From CAZPZZ01 sp964591245 (lineage in GTDB: Bacteria; Acidobacteriota; Vicinamibacteria; Vicinamibacterales; UBA8438): a stretch of 35,842 nt of DNA. The stretch spans positions 1 to 35,842 of the forward strand of contig CAZPZZ010000030.1 in the NCBI GenBank assembly GCA_964591245.1, given 5' to 3'. Each line of letters starts with the position of its first letter. Position 1 is the stretch's first letter. Of this stretch, positions 26,418 to 33,553 are shown piece after piece. Made by a program: the position numbers and the translations under genes. A model generated the notes under the pieces. The model saw only the letters and a list, made by a program, of their open reading frames with translations, ran no database searches and was not told the origin of the DNA.

Positions 26418-28801
26418 GGCGTCCTGATCGCGCGGTTCTCGCCCTGTCGTGTTTCATCGTGATGATCATCGCTACTCTTGGCGTGCGTCACGTCGAGGCT
26501 CAGGGAAGCGGTGATTCACCACACGCCGTGCTGGAGCAGTATTGTTTTGCCTGCCACAACGACCGTGCACGAACCGGGGGGCTCGCACTTGACGTCCTTG
26601 ACCTGACCCAGGTGAGCGACGACGCCCATGTCTGGGAAGAAGTCGTACGTAAATTACGTACTGGGGCGATGCCTCCTGCGGGTCGGCCCAGGCCAACCCC
26701 CGAGACCTCAGCCCAGGTCATCACCTGGCTAGAGACTGCCCTGGATCAGGCTGCCCGCGAACACCCGAACCCGGGACGCCCGACGCTCCACCGGCTCAAC
26801 CGCACGGAATATCGCAATGCCGTCCGGGACCTGTTGGCGGTAGAGATAGACCCGGCGCTGCTCCCGGCCGACAACGCCGCGTATGGATTCGACAACAACG
26901 CAGACGCCCTGACACTCTCGTCCGCGCTGACCGAACGATATCTTGGTGCCGCAGCCAGAATCGCTCAACTGGTCATGGGCCGACCACGCGGCACACCGGC
27001 GCCAGAAACCATCCTCGTCCCGACGGACCGTAATCAGGACGTCCGGATCAATGATGATCTTCCCTTCGGCTCACGTGGAGGCACGGCCTTCCGCTATCAC
27101 TTCCCCGCCAACGGTGACTACGTCTTCCAAATGCGGCCCAAGGAAAGCGGCGTAGCCGGTGGCTTTGAAGGAGTTACCGCGGAGCCGCACCAGCTCGATG
27201 TCAGTCTCGACGGTCAGCGTATCTGGAGCGGCATCGTGCAACGTCCGGAAGGCGTCCGCGGTGACGAACGTAACAATCTCATTCTGGACAGCATGCGGTT
27301 CGAGGCTCCGGTCACCGTTGGCTCTCACCTAGTACAGGTCTACTTCGCGGCCAAAACGTCATCCTACGTGGAAGACTTATTCGCCCCGGATTTGCGTCGT
27401 ACCCCCTATCGCGCCGCAAACGGCGAACCAAAGATTTCGAGCGTCACCATTACCGGCCCCGTGACCGCCAGCGCATCGGTTGGTAACTCCCGCAGTCGGG
27501 AGAAGCTTTTCGTGTGTGTACCCACGTCTTCCGAAGAAGAGCCTCGCTGTGCCAGACAGATCATCAGCACGCTCGCTCGCAGAGCCTATCGACGTCCTCT
27601 CACCGAGACCGACCTCGAGGTTCCGCTCCAACTCTATGCAGACGGCGCAGCGCGAGGCGGATTCGAATCTGGCGTTGAACTCGCCTTGCGGGGAATCCTG
27701 GTTAGTCCAAATTTCCTGTTTCGGTTTGAAGATGAACCACCCTCGGCAATCCCCGCAACGCCCTATCGGATCTCTGACCTGGAGCTCGCCTCACGGCTCT
27801 CCTTCTTCCTCTGGAGCAGCATTCCTGACGATGCATTGCTCGAGGTGGCCGATCGGGGCGAACTGAGCCAACCGGACGTCCTCGCGCGACACGTGCGCCG
27901 AATGCTCGTCGATCCGCGAGCACAGGCATTGGTCGACAATTTTGCCGGACAATGGCTACACATTCGAAACGTCTCCGGATTGCAGCCCAGCCCCGAACTA
28001 CTGTTCCACTTCGATGACAACCTGCGCGAGGCGTTCGAACAGGAGACCAAGCTCTTCTTTGAAAGCATTATTCGAGAGAATCGCAGCATTCTCGATCTCC
28101 TCGATGCAGACTACACATTTCTCAACGAGCGACTCGCACGACATTATGGGATCCCCGACGTGCACGGCGAACGATTCAGGCGCGTCTCCTTGCCGCCAGA
28201 CAGCGTCCGCCGGGGACTGCTCGGCCAAGGATCGATCCTGACCGGCACCTCACGTGCCAATCGCACGTCCCCCGTCATCCGCGGTAAGTGGATCCTCGAG
28301 AACATCATGGGAACCCCGCCGCCACCGCCACCGCCCAATGTGCCGGATCTAGTCGACGAGCGAGACCCCAGGAAAGTTCTCCCCATGCGGGAACAGATGG
28401 CCGCCCACCGGGCCAATCCGGTCTGCGCCGCCTGCCATGCACAGATGGACCAACTGGGTTTCGCGCTCGAGAATTTCGACGCGATCGGAGAGTGGAGAGA
28501 CATCTACGTCTCCGGAGCACCAATCGACGCCTCCGCGGAGTTTCCCGATGGCACAACCTTCGCGGGGCCAGCGGAGCTACGCGCGTTATTGCTGAGTCAA
28601 TCCGACAGCTTCCTGGCCACCGTTGTCGACCGGCTGCTCACCTATGCGCTCGGTCGAGGCCTCGAAGCCAGCGACGGACCGGCCATTCGGGAGATTTTAC
28701 GAGGCGCAGCGGGGAACGATTATCGCTTCGCCTCCCTTATTCACGGGGTCGTGACCAGTATCCCGTTTCAGATGAGAATGTCGCAATCCCTGGCGAATTG
28801 A
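26414..28801 (+). CDS. DUF1587/1595/1592/1588/1585 multidomain protein with cytochrome c-type motifs
   Basis: This 795-residue exported protein of unknown function has the standard Planctomycete/Acidobacteria domain order. It has a signal peptide (to about 30), a cytochrome c-like domain with C44-F-A-C47-H48, DUF1587 (from about 122, LHRLNRTEYRNAVRDLL), DUF1595, DUF1592 (about 445-575, ASRLSFFLWSSIPDD), DUF1588 (about 590-690) and DUF1585 (about 725-790). A second heme-type motif, C671-A-A-C674-H675, lies in the DUF1588 part, and a run of seven prolines precedes it. The two CxxCH motifs suggest c-type heme binding and an electron-transfer role in the periplasm or at the surface. The start ATG overlaps the ankyrin stop. 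The partner is presumably the DUF1552 protein 36 nt downstream, since these families usually occur as a pair. The actual reaction is unknown. Confidence 0.95.
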   Translation: MRRPDRAVLALSCFIVMIIATLGVRHVEAQGSGDSPHAVLEQYCFACHNDRARTGGLALDVLDLTQVSDDAHVWEEVVRKLRTGAMPPAGRPRPTPETSAQVITWLETALDQAAREHPNPGRPTLHRLNRTEYRNAVRDLLAVEIDPALLPADNAAYGFDNNADALTLSSALTERYLGAAARIAQLVMGRPRGTPAPETILVPTDRNQDVRINDDLPFGSRGGTAFRYHFPANGDYVFQMRPKESGVAGGFEGVTAEPHQLDVSLDGQRIWSGIVQRPEGVRGDERNNLILDSMRFEAPVTVGSHLVQVYFAAKTSSYVEDLFAPDLRRTPYRAANGEPKISSVTITGPVTASASVGNSRSREKLFVCVPTSSEEEPRCARQIISTLARRAYRRPLTETDLEVPLQLYADGAARGGFESGVELALRGILVSPNFLFRFEDEPPSAIPATPYRISDLELASRLSFFLWSSIPDDALLEVADRGELSQPDVLARHVRRMLVDPRAQALVDNFAGQWLHIRNVSGLQPSPELLFHFDDNLREAFEQETKLFFESIIRENRSILDLLDADYTFLNERLARHYGIPDVHGERFRRVSLPPDSVRRGLLGQGSILTGTSRANRTSPVIRGKWILENIMGTPPPPPPPNVPDLVDERDPRKVLPMREQMAAHRANPVCAACHAQMDQLGFALENFDAIGEWRDIYVSGAPIDASAEFPDGTTFAGPAELRALLLSQSDSFLATVVDRLLTYALGRGLEASDGPAIREILRGAAGNDYRFASLIHGVVTSIPFQMRMSQSLAN

Positions 28802-28837
28802 GGGCAGTACCGTCCTGGAAAGGCAGAGAGACAAGAT

Positions 28838-30169
28838 ATGGTGATCACGAAGATGCGCCTCCCCCGTCGGACGTTTCTACGCGGCATGGGTGCCACGTTG
28901 GCGTTGCCACTACTCGACGCGATGGTGCCTGCTCTCTCGGCCCGGGCGCCGGTGACACGTCGGTTCTCGGTCGTCTACGTCGGCAACGGCATGAACATGC
29001 ACGACTGGACCCCACCGACCGAGGGCAGCGGTTTCGCGCTCTCACCGATTCTCGAGCCACTGGAGCCATTTCGCCAGCGGGCGCTCGTCTTCAGCGGCCT
29101 CGACAACTATCCCGCTACCGACCAAGGCGATACTGGCGGACAACATCCTCGGGCGGCCCCCGCGTTCATGAGTTCTGTGCATCCGAAACAGACGGAAGGG
29201 GCTGACGTGCAGGCCGGTACCACCGTCGATCAAATGATCGCGGAACACATCTGCCGCGACTCCAAGCTGCCGTCGCTCGAAGTCTCTGTCGACCGGAACG
29301 ATGTCGTCGGCGCGTGCGACCACGGGTATGCCTGCGCCTACATGAATTCGATGTCCTGGAAATCGCCGACGATGCCCCTGCCTGCTGAGACGAATCCGCG
29401 ATTCGTCTTTGAGCGGCTCTTTGGCAGTGGCGATTCGGCCGAAGAACGGGCCGTGCGGACAGAAGAGGATCGCAGCATCCTGGATGGACTCTCTCTGGAG
29501 ATCGCACAACTCTCTGGCAAGCTCGGCGGCCACGATCGTGCGAAGCTCGGAGAATATCTGGACGCCATTCGAGACGTCGAACAGCGGATCGCCAGGGCGG
29601 AGTTAACAAATAGTGACTTCGACGTGCCTGATCGACCTGTAGGCGTGCCAGCAACGTTTCGGGAATACGCCGAATTGATGTTCGACCTTCAAGTACTGAC
29701 GTTCCAGGCAGACATCACACGCGTGGCCTCGTTCATGATGGCCCGCGAAAACATCAACCGCTCCTACAACGAGATCGGGCTTCCAGAAGCGCATCACTCG
29801 ATGTCACACCACGGCAACAACCCGGAGAAAATGCAGGACTTCTCCAAACTCAACACATATCACGTGGATACGCTGGCTTATTACCTTCGCCAGCTCGAGT
29901 CGATTCCCGATGGGGACGGCACACTGCTAGACGGGACCGCCGTCCTCTATGGCAGCGGCATGAGTGACGGAAACATTCACAATAACTATGACGTGCCTGT
30001 CGTAGTCATTGGCGGACCGGCACACGGACTTCAGGGAAATCGTCATCTCGTCTATCCCAAAGGTACGCCGCTGGCCAACCTCTCCGTGAGCTTGCTGGAG
30101 AAATTTGGCATACAGGTCGAGGCATTCGGCGACAGCACCGGACATCTGCCCTTGCTTGCTGGCGTTTAG
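28838..30169 (+). CDS. DUF1552 family protein with Tat-like signal
   Basis: This 443-residue exported protein belongs to DUF1552, an uncharacterised family distantly related to the alkaline-phosphatase/sulfatase fold. The N-terminus RRTFLRGMGATLALPLLDAM is a twin-arginine-type signal typical of the family. Family-type segments include YVGNGMNMHDWTP, SGLDNYPATDQGD, EVSVDRND and a metal-site-like HHSMSHHGNNPEK stretch near residue 315. The C-terminal GSGMSDGNIHNNYDVPVVVIGG is also characteristic. It follows the DUF1592 gene by 36 nt and is nearly always its partner in other genomes. The start is ATG at 28838; an ATG at 28853 (MRLPRRTF) is also possible, and neither has a strong Shine-Dalgarno site. 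The function is unknown. Confidence 0.95.
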   Translation: MVITKMRLPRRTFLRGMGATLALPLLDAMVPALSARAPVTRRFSVVYVGNGMNMHDWTPPTEGSGFALSPILEPLEPFRQRALVFSGLDNYPATDQGDTGGQHPRAAPAFMSSVHPKQTEGADVQAGTTVDQMIAEHICRDSKLPSLEVSVDRNDVVGACDHGYACAYMNSMSWKSPTMPLPAETNPRFVFERLFGSGDSAEERAVRTEEDRSILDGLSLEIAQLSGKLGGHDRAKLGEYLDAIRDVEQRIARAELTNSDFDVPDRPVGVPATFREYAELMFDLQVLTFQADITRVASFMMARENINRSYNEIGLPEAHHSMSHHGNNPEKMQDFSKLNTYHVDTLAYYLRQLESIPDGDGTLLDGTAVLYGSGMSDGNIHNNYDVPVVVIGGPAHGLQGNRHLVYPKGTPLANLSVSLLEKFGIQVEAFGDSTGHLPLLAGV

Positions 30170-30231
30170 CGTTCGTCTTCGCATCGCCGCTCCAGTCTGC
30201 CCGACGGGTACGGACGGACGACGACAATTCA

Positions 30232-30262
30232 CAGAGGATGACGGGGCGCCCGTCATCCTCTG
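30232..30262. terminator. Perfect 14-bp stem-loop, likely terminator of the DUF1592/DUF1552 unit
   Basis: CAGAGGATGACGGG and its exact complement flank a 3-base GCG loop, 63 nt after the DUF1552 stop. There is no T-run after the stem on the plus strand, so it may be a Rho-aided terminator or an mRNA 3'-end stabiliser rather than a classical intrinsic terminator. The rest of the 272-base spacer (30170-30441) shows only a weak TATAAG at 30384-30389 that could serve the next gene. Confidence 0.6.
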
Positions 30263-30441
30263 ATCGCCAGGACTTCCCTCACCCGCCTCATGGCCCGTCA
30301 CAGGTAACCCGGAGATCAGCAGTTCCTCGAATCTCCAACGTCTCTCCCGTTGCCACAGGCTCTTCTGTTCCCTGGTCCTGTGATATAAGTTCTCGCATTA
30401 AACGACCTTATTCCTAGACCACATTCCTGGGAGGACCTCCG

Positions 30442-31434
30442 GTGTCACGATACATGCTCTACGTCTTGTTGCTCCTTGGCCTTTTCAACACCCACGCCAT
30501 GGCCCAGACGTGTATACCGGACAGCGACATTCCATTTGTCTGCGGCACGATCAATCCGGAAGATCTCTATCAGGTCCCGGAGACGCCCTGGGTGATTGCG
30601 TCCGGACGCGTCTCCGACGTGGCCGGGCCAATCTACGCAGTCGACACCCGGGACCACAGCGCACGCGTAATCTTTCCCGACAACGCCGCGCCACCGGAAC
30701 ACGACACCACGACCTATCCTGGGTGCCCAGGCCCCAACACCACGAGCTTTCAACCTCATGGGCTCACGCTGCGCGAGGGCACTGCGAACGTGCATACCCT
30801 GTACGTCGTGGGCCATGGGGCACGCGAAGCGATTGAAGTCTTTGACCTCGATGTCAGGGGAAGCGTCCCATCTCTTCGATGGATCGGTTGTATTGTCGCC
30901 CCGGAAGGCACTCGACGGATCAACTCGATCAGTACCCTCCCCGACGACTTCCTCGCGGCGACGAATTTTGACAGGGCCGGCGGTGAAGTCTGGGAATGGC
31001 ACACCGACACCGGCTGGACAGAAATCCCGGGGAGCCAGATGCCCGGCCCCAACGGTCTGGTGTCATCCACAGACGGTGAATGGCTCTATGTCGGCGGTTG
31101 GAGTGATCAGGCACTCGTCCGTGTCTCGCGTGGAGCGTCGACCGTACAGATAGACGCAGCCCCCGTCGGGTTCAACGTCGACAATCTCCGGTGGAGCAAT
31201 GATGGACATGTCATCGTGGCCGGCCATGTCACCAGCTGCGACGATGCCAGCCCCTGCGAACTCTCAGTTGCTCGCGTGGCCAAGGTACACCCGGATACGC
31301 TGCAGGTGCAGCAACTGGTGGACTACAAAGGGAATGACTTTTTCAGGGTGGGCACGGTGGCGATCGAGGTCGGAGATGAAATCTGGGTAGGCGGCATCCG
31401 CGGCAGCCTTGGTATTGCTAGATTCCCACAATAA
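30442..31434 (+). CDS. Secreted SMP-30/paraoxonase-like beta-propeller protein
   Basis: This 330-residue exported protein has a signal peptide ending at AMAQ (about residue 22) and beta-propeller features of the SMP-30/gluconolactonase/paraoxonase group. Key segments are FQPHGLTLREG, LYVVGHGAREAIEVFDLD, INSISTLPDDFLAATNFD, and GPNGLVSSTDGEWLYVGGW, where the His, Asn and Asp residues resemble the calcium and active-site positions of that group. Several Cys residues (C24, C34 and pairs later on) suggest disulfides. Lactone or ester hydrolysis is possible but not demonstrated. The start is GTG at 30442 with GGGAGG 7 nt upstream; an ATG at 30454 has no such site. It appears to be a single-gene unit, isolated by the upstream hairpin and the downstream convergent gene. 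Confidence 0.85.
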   Translation: MSRYMLYVLLLLGLFNTHAMAQTCIPDSDIPFVCGTINPEDLYQVPETPWVIASGRVSDVAGPIYAVDTRDHSARVIFPDNAAPPEHDTTTYPGCPGPNTTSFQPHGLTLREGTANVHTLYVVGHGAREAIEVFDLDVRGSVPSLRWIGCIVAPEGTRRINSISTLPDDFLAATNFDRAGGEVWEWHTDTGWTEIPGSQMPGPNGLVSSTDGEWLYVGGWSDQALVRVSRGASTVQIDAAPVGFNVDNLRWSNDGHVIVAGHVTSCDDASPCELSVARVAKVHPDTLQVQQLVDYKGNDFFRVGTVAIEVGDEIWVGGIRGSLGIARFPQ

Positions 31435-31769
31435 GCCTTTTCTCTACGACTGGGACGCCGCCGTTCGATCGAAACGGAGCAGGGAGGCGTGGCTCCCAGA
31501 ACCACGCCCCCGTGCTATTCGGTATTCTCTCGTTCTGCAAACACAGTGGGATGTATCTCGATCGGGATGTTTCACCCTTGTAAAATCCAGCTAATAATGA
31601 CGCCGTCAATCAGCAGCCTCAAAATTGGAGTGAGCGCCATTCCTCGTCAAAGTGTGAAATTCTGAGCAATCACTCATCACCCATTGCACGTTTCCATGTT
31701 ACCGATACGTTAAATCCCCCAGAACAGCACACCCTCCCAGGCAGTACCTTCCGCTTCATCTCTCTGGAC
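31435..31769. other. Convergent intergenic region with a hairpin
   Basis: This 335-base spacer lies between the 3' ends of the SMP-30-like gene and the TolB-like lipoprotein gene. A GGCGTGG/CCACGCC inverted repeat (stem 31486-31492 with 31502-31508, 9-base loop) could act as a two-way terminator, although no clear T-run follows on either strand. The remainder is more AT-rich than its neighbours and shows no convincing ORF. Confidence 0.45.
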
Positions 31770-32846
31770 TTACTCGACCCAATCCGCCAAAAAGACATTG
31801 GTATCTCCCTCGGAGGCAGCGTCACGATTCGACGCAAACACAAGCCGCGTTCCATCTGGCGAAAACATCGGGAAGCCGTCAAATGTATCGGTAAACGTGA
31901 TCTGTTGGATGTTATTTCCATCAAGGTTGACCATGAACAAATCGAAATTTCGCCCATCAGGATTGTGCCAGTTCGACGAAAAGATGATGCGGTCGCCATC
32001 CGGATGCCAGAACGGCCCAAAGCTCGCCCCACCAAGGTCTGTCACCTGAGTGAGATTGCCACCATCTGCATCCATGACGAAGATCTCCAGCGCCGTCGGT
32101 CGCCACAGGCCCTCATCGAGTAGCCGCTTGTAGTCCTCGTATTCCTCACCATCCGGAATCTCCCGGCCCCGAAAGACGATCTTCGATCCGTCGGGTGAGA
32201 AGAACGGCCCACCATCTGGTCCCTGTCGATGGGTCAAGCGTCGCACGTCAGAACCATCGCCATTCATCGAGTAAATCTCCATGTCTCCATCGCGGACACT
32301 CGTAAAGACAATCTGGCCGTCAGGTCCCACCGTAGCCTCAGCGTCATACCCTGGCGTCTCCGTAAGCCGCGTCAAATTCTCCCCGTCAGCATCGGCACGG
32401 AAGATGTCATAGGTGTCGTAAATCGCCCACACGTACCCCATCTCAAAACTGGGCGGAGGCGGACATTCCTCATCCCCGAGATGCGTGGAGGCGTACACAA
32501 TCGAGTCACCATCCGGATAGAAGTACCCGCACGTGGTACGCCCATTTCCAGTGCTGACCATTTGCAGATCTTCACCGTTCAGATCCATGCGGAAAATCTG
32601 GTCACAGGGAATCCCCTCTCGTGTCGTCTGAAAAATGAGTTGCGAACCGTCGTGAGAGAAGTAGGCTTCAGCATTTTCTCCGCCATAGGTCAGCTGGCGT
32701 AGATTCGCGAGGTGGGTTTCTTCCCCGGATAGCTCAGCGGCTGCATCGGCAGGCGGTGACTCTATCGAAGCCACTGGCTCGCCGCCACATCCAGCAAGAA
32801 CGAACAGCACGGGATAAACGAGACGCAGCGAATACTTAATGGTCAT
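31770..32846 (-). CDS. TolB-like PD40 beta-propeller lipoprotein
   Basis: This 358-residue predicted lipoprotein has a signal ending in the lipobox LAGC with Cys20. Six PD40/WD40-like units follow, each with a PDG turn and a hydrophobic strand: SHDGSQLIFQTT, YPDGDSIVYAST, GPDGQIVFTSVRDG, SPDGSKIVFRG, HPDGDRIIFSSN and SPDGTRLVFASN. This is the TolB-type propeller, but the TolB N-terminal domain is missing, so it is not the Tol-Pal protein itself. Such lipoproteins are abundant in Acidobacteria and Bacteroidota and probably bind proteins or glycans at the outer membrane. It lies 23 nt downstream of the small two-TM protein gene on the same strand and is likely co-transcribed, under the putative metal-responsive promoter at 33409-33437. 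Confidence 0.9.
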   Translation of the reverse strand: MTIKYSLRLVYPVLFVLAGCGGEPVASIESPPADAAAELSGEETHLANLRQLTYGGENAEAYFSHDGSQLIFQTTREGIPCDQIFRMDLNGEDLQMVSTGNGRTTCGYFYPDGDSIVYASTHLGDEECPPPPSFEMGYVWAIYDTYDIFRADADGENLTRLTETPGYDAEATVGPDGQIVFTSVRDGDMEIYSMNGDGSDVRRLTHRQGPDGGPFFSPDGSKIVFRGREIPDGEEYEDYKRLLDEGLWRPTALEIFVMDADGGNLTQVTDLGGASFGPFWHPDGDRIIFSSNWHNPDGRNFDLFMVNLDGNNIQQITFTDTFDGFPMFSPDGTRLVFASNRDAASEGDTNVFLADWVE

Positions 32847-32869
32847 CAGTCAAAGTCCTAGGTATCTGG

Positions 32870-33202
32870 TTATCGAGTTGCACTTCCACGGCCAACAAAC
32901 CGACCGACCGCCTGCATTCGTTGCCAAAAGAAATGGAACTGCCCGAGCAGCAGGCCATAGCCAAGCAGCAACGCCTGATAGAGAGGAACCATGACAGCAA
33001 GGTAGACCGACCACTGCACCCACCCCGGCGCGTTCGGCGGCAGGATCGCACCCGTGACCGGAGCCTTCAGCAAGACAGTGGTTGTTCCAGCCAAGGAGAA
33101 AGCCGCCAGCACGGCAATCGTCGGCCACATCCCTATTCCCCATCGCTCCCGTAGCGTTCGCAAAACAGTCATATCATCAGAGACCTCGTCTGAAACGGGC
33201 AT
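32870..33202 (-). CDS. Small two-TM membrane protein, DUF6787-like
   Basis: This 110-residue protein has two hydrophobic helices (about 25-47 and 65-88), a basic start (LRERWGIG) and a GQFHFFW motif. It resembles the small Bacteroidota-type family that I recall as DUF6787; the assignment is tentative. The function is unknown. The ATG at 33202 has GGAGG only 2-3 nt upstream; an alternative ATG at 33172 (MTVLRTLRERWG) fits family lengths as well but lacks a ribosome site. The gene is the first of a two-gene unit with the TolB-like lipoprotein and lies about 210 nt downstream of a candidate leftward promoter overlapped by a Fur-like palindrome. Confidence 0.75.
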   Translation of the reverse strand: MPVSDEVSDDMTVLRTLRERWGIGMWPTIAVLAAFSLAGTTTVLLKAPVTGAILPPNAPGWVQWSVYLAVMVPLYQALLLGYGLLLGQFHFFWQRMQAVGRFVGRGSATR

Positions 33203-33408
33203 ACCCTCCGTCTACCGAGATGGCGACATTCGCCTTGGATACAGACAGACTCAACCAGGCAAAACCTGTTGGGGTTTCATGACTGGCCGTCGACCGTGAG
33301 ACTCTCGACGTTGTCACGCGTCTTGATTTACCCCTCTCTGGACCGGGCGCATCTGCCGAACCCCACGCTTCCCCGAAGATCACCGAATCTGTCAAACCAG
33401 CATGCTAC

Positions 33409-33437
33409 ATTAAATTGATATTGAGACTCAATCTCAA
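33409..33437 (-). promoter_or_regulatory. Candidate leftward sigma70 promoter for the 32870-33202 gene
   Basis: Read on the minus strand, TTGAGA (33437-33432) serves as -35 and TTTAAT (33414-33409) as -10, each one mismatch from consensus, with a 17-base spacer. The palindrome at 33418-33440 covers the -35 and most of the spacer, so a bound repressor should block it. Confidence 0.45.
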
Positions 33438-33443
33438 TATATG
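33415..33443 (+). promoter_or_regulatory. Candidate rightward sigma70 promoter for the chelatase-like gene
   Basis: TTGATA (33415-33420) is one mismatch from the -35 consensus, followed by a 17-base spacer and TATATG (33438-33443, four of six matches) as -10. The palindrome at 33418-33440 fills the whole spacer. The predicted transcript start lies about 100 nt before the chelatase-like ATG. Confidence 0.5.
33418..33440. promoter_or_regulatory. Fur-box-like operator palindrome
   Basis: ATATTGAGA-CTCAA-TCTCAATAT is a perfect inverted repeat with 9-base arms and a 5-base centre. Its core TGAGACT-C-AATCTCA fits the 7-1-7 architecture of Fur boxes (family knowledge: TGATAAT-n-ATTATCA and TTGAGAAT-type variants). 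It lies inside both back-to-back promoter candidates. Its adjacency to a chelatase-like gene supports metal-responsive regulation. Which regulator binds (Fur, Zur, DtxR-like or unrelated) cannot be told from sequence alone. Confidence 0.55.
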
Positions 33444-33451
33444 TTCTACTT

Positions 33452-33553
33452 ATGCGAGTCTACATTACTCATTCGCCTGACCAAGTCAGGCCAAGATGCC
33501 CAGCCCCCGTCAAGACGAGGGGCGTTCTGGCCAGTTCAAATGGGAGAACGTGA
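33452..33553 (+). CDS. Possible 33-codon leader ORF before the chelatase-like gene
   Basis: An ATG at 33452 opens a 33-residue frame (starting MRVYITHSPD) whose TGA directly abuts the ATG of the next gene. It begins only about 9 nt after the -10, so it would be translated as a leaderless or near-leaderless message, with no ribosome site of its own. It could couple translation to the chelatase-like gene, or be chance; the peptide resembles nothing that I know. Confidence 0.2.
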   Translation: MRVYITHSPDQVRPRCPAPVKTRGVLASSNGRT

